A DNA stretch of 12,896 bases from DATILI01 sp035476635 (GCA_035476635.1 DATILI010000177.1:1-12896); one strand, 5' to 3'; shown: positions 1-6,232, counted from the stretch's first letter. Numbers and translations: made by a program. The notes: generated by a model not told the origin, from the letters alone.

Positions 1-1
1 C

Positions 2-907
2 GCGCTGCCGGCACGCCTGGCCCAGCATGGGGCGGACCTGACGGCCAGCGAGCGCGCGCTGGCCGAGGCGCTGGGCCGGGACTACCCGCACGCGCTGCTG
101 GAATCGGCGACCGCGCTGGCTGCCCGCATCGGCACCAGCCCCTCCACCGTGGTGCGGCTGTTTGCCAAGCTGGGCTACGACAGCTATGCGGAGGCGCAGC
201 GCGAGGCCCGGGCCGAGGTCACCGCGCTGCTGCAGACGGCGGGCCAGCGCGTATCCGTGACCATTGGCGCGCAGCGCAGCCTGCAGCAGTGCGTGGACGA
301 TGCGCTGCTGCACGACCAGCACAACATCATCGCCACGCGCGACGGGCTGGACATGGCGGCCTTCGAGGCGATGGCCGCCCGCATCGCGCGAGGCACCGGC
401 CGGCTCTTCGTCCTGGCGCAGATCAACAGCGCCCCCGTGGCGGCCTGGCTCGCGCTGCACCTGAACATGTGCCGGCCCGGCGTGCACGAGCTCGGCGCGG
501 GCGCCGTCACGGCCACCGACCAACTGCTGTGGGTGCAACCCGAGGACGTGCTGCTGGTGTTCAGCATCCGCCGCTATGCCAGGGGGCCGGTGGCGGTGGC
601 GCAGCGCTTTCGCGAAGCCGGTGGCCAGGTCATGGCCATCACCGACAGCGCGGCCGCGCCTCTGGCCGCACTGGCGCACCACTGGGTGCAAGTGCGCACC
701 TCCAACGCGTCGCCTTTCGATTCCTACACCGCCGCCTTCTTCGTCTGCAATGCGCTGGTGTCGGCGGTGGCGCAACTGCGCCGCGACACCATGCCGGAAA
801 CGCTGGCGCGCCGGGACATCCTGTGGAAGGACGTCGAAGCCCAGCTCATCGTGAACGACGCGCCGGCGCGCGCAGGGAACAAGGCGCGCAAGCCCGCAAG
901 CAAATAG
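2..907 (+). CDS. RpiR/MurR-family transcriptional regulator (5' truncated by window edge)
   Basis: The reading frame is open from base 2, so the true start lies outside the window; 301 residues are visible. An N-terminal RpiR-type helix-turn-helix is visible upstream of the first in-frame ATG (149). It has the typical leader LTASERALAEAL (residues 13-24) and the recognition stretch ARIGTSPSTVVRLFAKLGY (41-59). A SIS sugar-isomerase fold follows (about 115-255), seen as GRLFVLAQINSAPVAAWLA, DVLLVFSIRRYARGPV and GGQVMAITDSAAAPLA. RpiR proteins usually bind a phosphosugar or related small ligand through the SIS domain and switch nearby catabolic genes. The target here is unknown: the gene is separated from the catabolic operon by a low-GC block and could instead serve genes to its left. 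Family call is firm; ligand and regulon are not known. Confidence 0.93.
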   Translation, partial: ALPARLAQHGADLTASERALAEALGRDYPHALLESATALAARIGTSPSTVVRLFAKLGYDSYAEAQREARAEVTALLQTAGQRVSVTIGAQRSLQQCVDDALLHDQHNIIATRDGLDMAAFEAMAARIARGTGRLFVLAQINSAPVAAWLALHLNMCRPGVHELGAGAVTATDQLLWVQPEDVLLVFSIRRYARGPVAVAQRFREAGGQVMAITDSAAAPLAALAHHWVQVRTSNASPFDSYTAAFFVCNALVSAVAQLRRDTMPETLARRDILWKDVEAQLIVNDAPARAGNKARKPASK

Positions 908-1072
908 GCTTTGCTGGAAAAAAAGATGCCACCGCATCCGCGCACGCCCAGGGTCTTGATGGGGTTCGGTTGTAGCATGATCGAACGGAGGTGGACCGCT
1001 GCAGTGGGCCCCGAGAGCTCGGTCTGCGTCGTGCCGGATATGAGGCAGAATTCCGTCTAGTCCAGTAATCCC

Positions 1073-1354
1073 ATGAGCAGGCTGTCTTTAACCCGTGTCA
1101 AGATCTACCGCACGGTTGCACGTCAGTTGCACGGCGTGGTGCCATGCTGGGTCTGCAGGGAACCGGTGCTGTTGGAGGACGCGACCCTGGAGCACATCAA
1201 GCCACTGGTCGAAGGCGGTAGCAGCCACAGTGAGAACCTTGCGATCAGTCACCGCTGGTGCAACCACGGCCGTCATGCAAATGCGGCCATCATGACCCGA
1301 GTTGAGGTCCCAAAAACCAGTTTGCCGCTTACCGGTGCTGCTCCGGGACAATAA
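1073..1354 (+). CDS. Small HNH endonuclease-like protein (93 aa)
   Basis: A compact HNH (beta-beta-alpha metal) nuclease fold fills most of the protein: a CWVC pair (Cys25, Cys28), the TLEHIKPLVEGG strand-turn with Glu40-His41, Asn55 in SENLAISH, and a closing WCNHGR (Cys63, Asn64). HNH proteins cut or nick DNA using one metal ion, with the first His as general base. There is no partner domain, so this is a stand-alone mini-HNH of the type found in phages, islands and hypothetical loci. ATG 1073 is the only ATG after an in-frame TAG at 1058-1060. No clear Shine-Dalgarno precedes it, so translation may be weak. Its role (restriction, homing, phage remnant or other) cannot be told. Fold call good; activity unproven. 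Confidence 0.75.
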   Translation: MSRLSLTRVKIYRTVARQLHGVVPCWVCREPVLLEDATLEHIKPLVEGGSSHSENLAISHRWCNHGRHANAAIMTRVEVPKTSLPLTGAAPGQ

Positions 1355-1483
1355 AATTGTCATGGGTCCAGTGTCGAGGCGTACTTGCGGCCAGAAGCGG
1401 GCCTTCGTAAGGTCATGTGGAATAGCTTGCCGAGTTGCCTGCAAAATGTTGACACTGCAGAGTTCAAGCACGGGGAGGGTCTG

Positions 1484-2029
1484 ATGAGTAGCGGTCCAAG
1501 ATTGATTGCGCATTTGTGGATGATGTTCTGCGGACTTGCCTCCGCACAGCCGGCGGCAGTGCCTTCTATCGTCGGCACGTTCGAATCAGATTCCCCGGGG
1601 AGCGGAAGCCGTTTGCGCTTGACGTGTGACACGCAAAAGTCATGCATGGTCCAGCTCCGGGCCGCTTCGCCGCAAGCCACCATCCTGCATCAGGAGCGCT
1701 ATGCGGAAGTGAGACCGGCTTCAAAATTTCAGATTGCTGCGCAGTCTCTCGAATACACCAAGCAGCAAATCGAATCCAAAAACTCACAGGTCCCCGATGT
1801 GATCGCCGCGAAGGACTTCTTGAGACCACTGTTGAAAGTGAATCTCACACCGTCGGATTGCGTTGATCTGAATTCGAAGGAAGGTCCCGAGTATCTTCTG
1901 GCCTGTCCGTTGAGCTCATCGCCTTGGGGCCGTACGACAGTACTGTTTCTGGGAACCCAACTGGCACCCTGTGGGCCGCTCTTCTGCCAACATATGATCT
2001 TCCCGCTTTTTCGAACGTCCGTGGAGTAG
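1484..2029 (+). CDS. Predicted secreted protein of unknown function, cysteine-rich (181 aa)
   Basis: I do not recognise the family. The frame is open further upstream (ATG 1385), but ATG 1484 is chosen for two reasons: it follows a strong GGGGAGGG at 1472-1479, and it places a signal peptide at the N terminus (MSSGPRLIAHLWMMF, then CGLASA, with likely cleavage before QPAAVP). The mature part has six cysteines, two of them in LTCDTQKSC and the rest in the C-terminal half (SDC, LAC, APC, FC). This fits disulfide-bonded folding in the periplasm. No membrane helix follows the signal peptide. It sits between the HNH gene and the broken Coq7-family gene, all on the same strand with gaps near 100 bp. 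Function unknown. Confidence 0.6.
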   Translation: MSSGPRLIAHLWMMFCGLASAQPAAVPSIVGTFESDSPGSGSRLRLTCDTQKSCMVQLRAASPQATILHQERYAEVRPASKFQIAAQSLEYTKQQIESKNSQVPDVIAAKDFLRPLLKVNLTPSDCVDLNSKEGPEYLLACPLSSSPWGRTTVLFLGTQLAPCGPLFCQHMIFPLFRTSVE

Positions 2030-2120
2030 GCTATTTCGCGATGTGCAGGGTTAGATATCTAGTTCCGCACCCGGCCAGGAACGGACTTTCCCACCTCCAA
2101 CAATCAACGTACGGTAGGCC

Positions 2121-2663
2121 ATGAGATTTATCGATCGTCTCCGCACTGATGTTTCCCTTGGGGGACGGATCTTGAGGGTTGACCATGCTGGTGAGCATGG
2201 CGCGGTCAACATCTATGCTGGCCAGATCTTTACTGCTCAGCTTACTGCTCCTGCGTTGGTTTCCGAACTGTGAGTTTTCAGAGCGCACGAACAGGGGCAC
2301 CGAGCGCTGTTTCTCGCTGAGATGCAACACCGCGGAATTCGGCGTTGTCGCAGCTACTGGTTGTGTGGGACTGGTGGGTTCATCCTCGGTCTGCTCACCG
2401 GGCTTCTGGGACGGCGCTGCATTGCTGCGACAACAGTAGCGGTGGAGCAGGTAGTGCTGAAGCACCTTCAATCGCAGTTGCGGGATCTTGCCGGTCATGA
2501 CGACAGCGCAGTCGCGGTCATATCGAAAATTGTCGATGAAGAACAGCAGCACCATGATCAATCCGCGCTGCATTTGCGTGAACAAGGCATGGTGTCAGGG
2601 GTCGTCGGGCGTGTTGTTTCCGCATCAACCGAGTCGGTCATTTGGCTCGGGATGCGCATGTAG
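2121..2663 (+). pseudogene. Coq7-family (demethoxyubiquinone hydroxylase-like) diiron protein, interrupted by one in-frame TGA
   Basis: Reading straight through from ATG 2121 gives 180 codons with a single stop, TGA at 2271-2273 (codon 51). The product matches the Coq7/ferritin-like diiron family along its whole length: RVDHAGEHGAVNIYAGQI (19-36), AHEQGH (55-60), the GFILGLLTGLLGRR membrane-associated stretch (86-99), AVEQVVLKHL (107-116) and IVDEEQQHHDQ (137-147). All six expected iron ligands are present: Glu25, Glu57, His60, Glu109, Glu141 and His144. Family members hydroxylate a ring position during ubiquinone synthesis; this short form may have another role. The frame is not shifted and no other damage is seen, so it may be a young nonsense mutation (for example CGA to TGA), a sequencing error, or read-through. 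The first in-frame ATG after the stop is at 2322. An in-frame TAG at 2115-2117 fixes the upstream limit. Confidence 0.82.
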
Positions 2664-2708
2664 TCCAGAACCATTCGGGCAAAATTCGGCCATGAGTGAG
2701 CATTGGAC

Positions 2709-3146
2709 ATGAGGCAAGTCGACCAATACAGCTACCTTTGGGATGGCGCGCAAGCCGGGTGGGTAATGCTACGCATATTCCGGTCCACGTCTTCGCTCAC
2801 GGTCTCATTTGGCGACAACGGCGCAACTGTCAAAGACGTTCGGGCACTCCGCGCAACGCTGCCTGCGTTCGGATCCATGACTGCCCAGGAAACTTTGCAA
2901 CGGTTGGCTGGGCGCTCGACTATCGAGCTTGGCGTTTTTGAGCAACATGAAGGTCGCCGCATCGTCAAAGCACTTGAGCTTCAAGGGCTGGTCGTCGAAG
3001 AGCGCGCGTCGAACGAGGTTAGCTACCTGCCCTTTAACGAATCAACGAAGATGGCTCTGTTGATCGACGAAGACGAGGAGCTAGCAGCTGCGGTGAATCA
3101 GAAAGCACTGGCTGCTGGGGTAGTCGTTCGGGACGTCGAAGCTTAG
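2709..3146 (+). CDS. Hypothetical soluble protein (145 aa)
   Basis: I cannot name this family. ATG 2709 is preferred over the in-frame TTG at 2703; a weak GAGTGAG lies at 2694-2700. The product is soluble with no signal peptide or membrane helix. It begins with YLWDGAQAGWVMLRI, a beta-rich start, and continues with a predicted helix-strand region (LPAFGSMTAQETLQRLAG) and GRRIVKALELQGLVVEE. The last of these recalls, only in layout, the C-terminal domain of ribosomal protein L7/L12. The tail is acidic, then helical (LLIDEDEELAAAVNQKALAAG). Codon usage is plausible for a real gene and the frame is clean over 438 bases. No operon link is evident with the genes either side. Confidence 0.62.
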   Translation: MRQVDQYSYLWDGAQAGWVMLRIFRSTSSLTVSFGDNGATVKDVRALRATLPAFGSMTAQETLQRLAGRSTIELGVFEQHEGRRIVKALELQGLVVEERASNEVSYLPFNESTKMALLIDEDEELAAAVNQKALAAGVVVRDVEA

Positions 3147-3263
3147 TGCGATATCCGCCGTGGGCAGGGTGGAGCAGGTACACGGCCCGACGCCGCGCGG
3201 CAAAATGCGGCCAACAGCGGTCCCTAACCATCGAAATTTAGACAAACGAACGAAGGACAAGTC

Positions 3264-3914
3264 TTGAGCATTTTGGTTTTTGGTAGACGGTCCATCCTTC
3301 TTTGGTCTTTGGTGATTGGGCCAGTAATCTTTGGCATTGCCTTGGTGTGGGTCATGACTAGCTATTCCGCCCCACCTCCGTGGAATCAATCCGACAAGGT
3401 GTTCTTGGTGCCTCCACTATTGGGGATCTTGGGGGCCATCTTTTGGATCGCGTTGTTCGCGCGAAAGATCGGCATGCGCCAGGCCTTGTGGGGCGGACAT
3501 CTGCTGGCGTGGTCAATAGCCGGTTTCTCGTTCATGTCTCTCCCAGTGATTCAATTGACTAACGCGCGCTGGGACATCAATCCGCCTTCAGAAGTCCGAG
3601 CAGTTGTTGTCGGCAAAGAAATTGAAAATCGCCGCGGCACACGAGGCACCACGACTCACTATCAGCTTGCCCTCGCCATCTCCTCGCATGGTTCGATGCA
3701 TCGGCGTATCTACGTGAAACAGTGGATGTGGCATAAAGTGGACGCCGGAGATCGAGTCGTCGTGAGGGTCGGGCAAGGGCTCTTTTGTTGGCCTTACGTC
3801 GAGTCGATAACGAGGGAGTCGGATGCCAGGGCAAATCTTGTCGAGACCGACATCACGCGAAGGACGGCGGCCAAGGTTGAATCCCTTCCAGCGCCCATTC
3901 ACCTTCAGAGTTGA
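3264..3914 (+). CDS. Three-helix membrane protein with C-terminal DUF3592-like domain (216 aa)
   Basis: The start is a TTG. It is well placed behind AAGGA at 3253-3257, and it is needed to include the first membrane helix; the next in-frame ATG would delete it. Hydrophobic segments are near residues 11-32, 46-66 and 76-96. The remaining about 120 residues are hydrophilic and probably beta-rich: EVRAVVVGKEIENRRGTRG, THYQLALAI, then a W-x-x-V-x-x-GDRV pattern (MWHKVDAGDRVVVRVGQG) and a PYVES strand. This pattern is typical of small bacterial membrane proteins with a DUF3592-type domain, whose function is unknown. The gene is AT-richer than the flanking catabolic genes. No partner gene is recognised. 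Confidence 0.62.
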   Translation: MSILVFGRRSILLWSLVIGPVIFGIALVWVMTSYSAPPPWNQSDKVFLVPPLLGILGAIFWIALFARKIGMRQALWGGHLLAWSIAGFSFMSLPVIQLTNARWDINPPSEVRAVVVGKEIENRRGTRGTTTHYQLALAISSHGSMHRRIYVKQWMWHKVDAGDRVVVRVGQGLFCWPYVESITRESDARANLVETDITRRTAAKVESLPAPIHLQS

Positions 3915-4021
3915 AGGTCTGCATTCTGCGTCAGGCGTCTGACCGTTGTGGGCGCACAGCCGTCGTCCGGGTTGATTCAGAAACGCGGGTGAACTGAACA
4001 ACCGGTTTCGGTGTAGAGGTG

Positions 4022-4041
4022 GTGGGCGGCAATGCGCCCAC
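4022..4041. other. Short hairpin in the 3915-4080 spacer
   Basis: GTGGGCG, a 6-base loop, then CGCCCAC form a 7-bp stem. No run of T follows on either strand, so a classical intrinsic terminator is not supported. It may end the membrane-protein transcript or simply be chance. Nothing else is recognisable in 3915-4080. Confidence 0.35.
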
Positions 4042-4080
4042 GGTCAAAGCCGTAGCTGAAATCGGAGCCCCAAAGCGGTC

Positions 4081-4149
4081 ATTTAACGCCCGCGCTTACT
4101 GGCGGGCCGAGCAACGCGAGGCCTGTCCGAGTGCAGCGCATTGTTTAGC
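4081..4149 (-). repeat. Integron attC-like recombination site, degenerate
   Basis: Read on the minus strand, this 69-base segment begins with GCTAAAC and ends with GTTAAAT. The latter fits the attC core GTTRRRY exactly; the former fits RYYYAAC with one mismatch. Inside the ends, GCGCT and AGCGC can pair as inner L-type boxes, and GGCC/GGCC can close a central stem. The opening AAACAATGCGCTGCA also resembles the usual start of attC sites. It lies 19 bases beyond the stop codon of the minus-strand RibD/DHFR-family gene and in the same orientation, which is where a gene cassette carries its attC. No second convincing attC and no integron integrase were found in the window, so this may be a lone or decayed cassette end. 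A competing GCCCGC/GCGGGC hairpin within it is a caution. Confidence 0.45.
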
Positions 4150-4168
4150 GACATGACCCACCTCAGAG

Positions 4169-4726
4169 TCAGCGCGCGCGCCGGTAGTGCATGGCGACCG
4201 CGCCGCTTCGGAGCGGCTTCGCCGATATCAACTCGAGCCGTCGCGTGCTGGGCAGCCCGCTTTCGTACAGGGTTGGGCCGTGGCCGGCGATCCTGGGGTG
4301 GACGAGTAACTTGTACTCGTCGATCAGATCCAGCCGGTCCAGCTCGGTCGCGAGCTTGCCGCTACCGAGGAGCACGCCGTCCGGGGTCGCGTCCTTGAGC
4401 TTCTGTACGCCCGCGCGCAGGTCGCCGGCGATGTGGTGGCTGTTGGTCCAGGGGAAGTCCTTTCGCGTCGAGGACACCACGTACTTCGGCTTGGCCTCCA
4501 GCTTGACCGCCCACTCGCGTATCGCCGACGGTGCCTCCGCGTCGCCGCGGGCGACCGCTGGCCAGTAGCTCTCCATCATCTCGTAGGTGACGCGGCCCCA
4601 CAGCATCGCCCCGCCCTCGTCCATGAGGCGGGTGAAGAAGGCGTGTGTCTCGTCGTCGGCGATTCCTTCCTGGTGGTCGACACAGCCGTCCAGGGTGACG
4701 TTGATACTGAAGGTCAAGAGTCCCAT
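4169..4726 (-). CDS. RibD C-terminal/dihydrofolate-reductase-family protein (185 aa)
   Basis: The protein shows the full pattern of the RibD-C/DHFR-like superfamily branch related to YyaP and YwjB: an opening beta strand with SINVTLDGCVDH (7-18), a GGAMLWGRVTYEMMESYWP block around 38-56, KYVVSSTRKDF, and the conserved LLGSGKLATELDRLDLIDEY stretch, then HPRIAGHGPTLYE. These proteins have an NADPH-binding reductase fold, but most have no known substrate. A reductase role is inferred, not shown. ATG 4724-4726 is preceded on its strand by GGAGGA (4731-4736), an excellent ribosome site. It is transcribed opposite to its neighbours, with an attC-like sequence right behind its stop and a 66-bp palindrome about 90 bases upstream. 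Such genes are frequent integron-cassette and island cargo. GC is higher than in the genes to its left. Confidence 0.85.
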   Translation of the reverse strand: MGLLTFSINVTLDGCVDHQEGIADDETHAFFTRLMDEGGAMLWGRVTYEMMESYWPAVARGDAEAPSAIREWAVKLEAKPKYVVSSTRKDFPWTNSHHIAGDLRAGVQKLKDATPDGVLLGSGKLATELDRLDLIDEYKLLVHPRIAGHGPTLYESGLPSTRRLELISAKPLRSGAVAMHYRRAR

Positions 4727-4814
4727 GGTGTCCTCCGTTCGAGATACGCGACGAGCCGCCCGCCGTCTGGCTCAAGGGCACACCCAGTTACGCGACCCGC
4801 TCTTTGCCAGAGAC

Positions 4815-4880
4815 TAGCCTAGGGCCTGTTCACACTATTTTTGGCATCTGCCAAAAATAGTGTGAACAGGCCCTAGGCTA
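4815..4880. repeat. Perfect 66-bp palindrome (32-bp arms, 2-base spacer), MITE-like
   Basis: Bases 4815-4846 are exactly the reverse complement of 4849-4880, with TC between. The arms read TAGCCTAGGGCCTG from the outside and TATTTTTGGCA at the centre. The outermost bases are TA on both sides, which fits a TA target duplication around a 62-bp element. CTAG also occurs symmetrically at 4819-4822 and 4873-4876, the target type of some IS5-group elements. The sequence has the look of two transposon terminal repeats placed head to head. It lies in the upstream region of the RibD/DHFR-like gene and could influence its promoter. As RNA it would be an extremely stable hairpin. I do not recognise the parent element. 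Confidence 0.9.
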
Positions 4881-5411
4881 ACCTCGCAACTGTTGAAGCT
4901 GACTGGCCTCAAGGCCAAATGTCTTGCAGACATATTCATCCGTCACTTCTTCTGCCTCATCCATAGAGTCGCCCCTGACGTCCGGCGGTGAGTCACGTAG
5001 CTCGATGAACATATTGGCTGGCGGACGGTACGCTTGTGCACAACCTGAGTTGAATCAAGTTTCGGGAAGGGGATTCCGATTTATAAACGAGGAAATCCAA
5101 GACTGGCCCACTGAACCAGGATACTCACACTCCGATGTGCTTCATAGGTTAAACAAAGGCTCCAGACCGACAAAAACAATGTCGCCATCACTCGCGAAGG
5201 GGCTGCGCCTTCTTCAAAGGCCCCGATGAGTACATCCACTCTGATTTGCTGCCAGATGCGATCATTTTCTTGGTGATCCTCGAGTCGCTTGAAGATCTCG
5301 AGCATCGCCTTGGCGCCTGCTGTTGGCCGATAGTACCTGTTCGCTGCGATTCCTAAACGGCCGCAGCCCGTAGGCATGCAGCAGCCATCGGCGCGGCACG
5401 CGGCTCACGCT
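4881..5411 (-). other. 531-bp low-GC stretch without a convincing gene; possible decayed minus-strand ORF
   Basis: Two minus-strand fragments are the best candidates. One runs 5377-5081 (98 codons, containing MLEIFKRLEDHQENDRIWQQ and VDVLIGAFEEGAAP). The other has ATG at about 5009 and ends at the TAG within 4878-4882 (44 codons, DSMDEAEEVTDEYVCKTFGL). A single frame change near base 5200 would continue the first fragment as SDGDIVFVGLEPLFN before a stop, which suggests decay by frameshift and stops. Neither fragment has a clear ribosome site and I recognise no family. The overlapping plus-strand frame at 4924-5229 starts with TTG, has no ribosome site and looks like a shadow. No RNA gene is seen. 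Confidence 0.3.
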
Positions 5412-5440
5412 TTGTGTGCGAACGCGGCCTCTGCTACGAT
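5412..5440 (+). promoter_or_regulatory. Possible sigma70-type promoter of the TetR gene
   Basis: TTGTGT (5412-5417) and TACGAT (5435-5440) are 17 bases apart. They match the consensus hexamers in 3 and 4 positions. Transcription would begin around 5447, almost at the TTG codon at 5450. This is a weak prediction by eye. Confidence 0.3.
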
Positions 5441-5449
5441 GCTCCCGCT

Positions 5450-6076
5450 TTGAATACTCCCCTACGCAAGCCCCGCGAAAACCGCGAACGGATCATGGCC
5501 GCGATCCGCGAGGCCGCCATTGCCGAGTTCAGCGAGAACGGGCTGAAGGGCACATCGACGCAGGCGATCGCCGCGCGCGCCGGGCTGACCAAGCCCCAGC
5601 TGCACTACTACATCAAGGGCAAGGAAGAGCTCTATGAAGAGCTGCTGCTGTCGGTGATGTCCGACTGGAAAGGCATGTTCGACGCCGGCTCGACCGATCC
5701 GGCCAAGGTGCTGGGCGACTACATCCGTTCCAAGATCGACCAGGCATTCGACAAGCCCGAGGTCTCGCGCATTTTCACGCGCGAAGTGCTGGACGGCGGA
5801 CGCAATCTCGAAAAGTTCTGGCCCGACTCGCGCAAGCGCACGCGCGAGAAGGTCAACGTCATCAACGGCTGGATCGCCCGCGGCCTGATGAAGCCGGTGG
5901 ATCCGCATACGCTCCTGATGAGCATCTGGGCCATGACGCAGTTCTATGCCGATTCGGCGGTGCAGGTGCGCCAGCTCATGAAGCCGGGCAAGCCGGACTG
6001 GCAGCCGGACCGCGAGACGCTGGTGCAGGAGCTGACCGCACTCATTCTGCGCGGTTGCGGGGTCCAGACAAGCTAG
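5450..6076 (+). CDS. TetR-family regulator, RutR-like
   Basis: The N-terminal TetR DNA-binding domain is clear: RERIMAAIREAAIAEFSENG, then GTSTQAIAARAGLTKPQLHYY (34-54) and GKEELYEELL. The rest follows the E. coli uracil/thymine-responsive regulator RutR closely: EYIR/DYIRSKI, SRIFTREVL, a GWIARGLMKPVDPHTLLMSI segment, and a WAMTQFYADSAVQV ligand-pocket helix. RutR controls pyrimidine catabolism, so a heterocyclic ligand is a reasonable inference. Start choice is uncertain. The frame is open from GTG 5414, but TTG 5450 gives the natural beginning (M)NTPLRKPRENRERI and lies just after a promoter-like pair; neither has a Shine-Dalgarno. The gene precedes the catabolic operon on the same strand, with a strong operator-like palindrome between them. 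It most likely represses that operon until its ligand binds. Confidence 0.9.
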   Translation: MNTPLRKPRENRERIMAAIREAAIAEFSENGLKGTSTQAIAARAGLTKPQLHYYIKGKEELYEELLLSVMSDWKGMFDAGSTDPAKVLGDYIRSKIDQAFDKPEVSRIFTREVLDGGRNLEKFWPDSRKRTREKVNVINGWIARGLMKPVDPHTLLMSIWAMTQFYADSAVQVRQLMKPGKPDWQPDRETLVQELTALILRGCGVQTS

Positions 6077-6097
6077 GAGTCTGGCACGGCGTTTGCT

Positions 6098-6134
6098 AAT
6101 TCTGACCAATCGATCAGATTGATTGGTCAAAATT
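6098..6134. promoter_or_regulatory. Operator-like interrupted palindrome upstream of the catabolic operon
   Basis: The centre is base 6116. Pairs are AATT (6098-6101) with AATT (6131-6134), TGACCAATC (6103-6111) with GATTGGTCA (6121-6129), and ATC (6113-6115) with GAT (6117-6119). That is 16 of 18 possible pairs. TGACCA and TGGTCA are the half-sites of the known RutR motif (TTGACCA-N2-TGGTCAA), but here they stand farther apart, which fits either a different spacing or two overlapping dimer sites. The site lies 21 bases after the tetR stop and about 100 bases before the oxidoreductase gene. A poor promoter-like pair, TTGCTA (6093) and CAGATT (6115), would be covered by it, so repression by occlusion is plausible. 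Confidence 0.75.
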
Positions 6135-6172
6135 GAACTGCAAGCCCCACAACCCAGCAATAGCCAGCCGCC

Positions 6173-6195
6173 CGACGCACATTCCGGGTGCGTCG
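6173..6195 (+). other. Hairpin in the operon leader
   Basis: CGACGCAC (6173-6180), a 7-base loop and GTGCGTCG (6188-6195) form a perfect 8-bp stem. It ends 37 bases before ATG 6233. There is no U-tract, so a terminator is not supported. It may stabilise the mRNA end or be incidental. Confidence 0.4.
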
Positions 6196-6232
6196 CTCAC
6201 GCTTGCGGTGCACGCTGCAAGGTAGTCGACAT

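Noticed and set aside
2271..2273. TGA as a selenocysteine codon in the Coq7-like gene
   Set aside because: The position is not a known cysteine/selenocysteine site of the family and no obvious SECIS-type hairpin directly follows.
2031..2585. 184-codon minus-strand ORF
   Set aside because: It is antisense to the Coq7-family frame, whose conserved motifs run through the same bases on the plus strand; the minus product is low in recognisable features.
1355..3263. attC sites between the plus-strand small genes
   Set aside because: I looked for GTTRRRY/RYYYAAC pairs after each stop. Isolated matches such as GTTAGAT near 2051 have no partner or foldable stem, so an array is not supported.
4815..4880. 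Palindrome as an ordinary intrinsic terminator
   Set aside because: It lies upstream of the minus-strand gene and has no T-run after the stem; exact 32-bp arms are far longer than terminators need.
4924..5229. 101-codon plus-strand ORF
   Set aside because: TTG start, no ribosome site, Ser/Arg-rich product; the minus strand looks slightly more protein-like.
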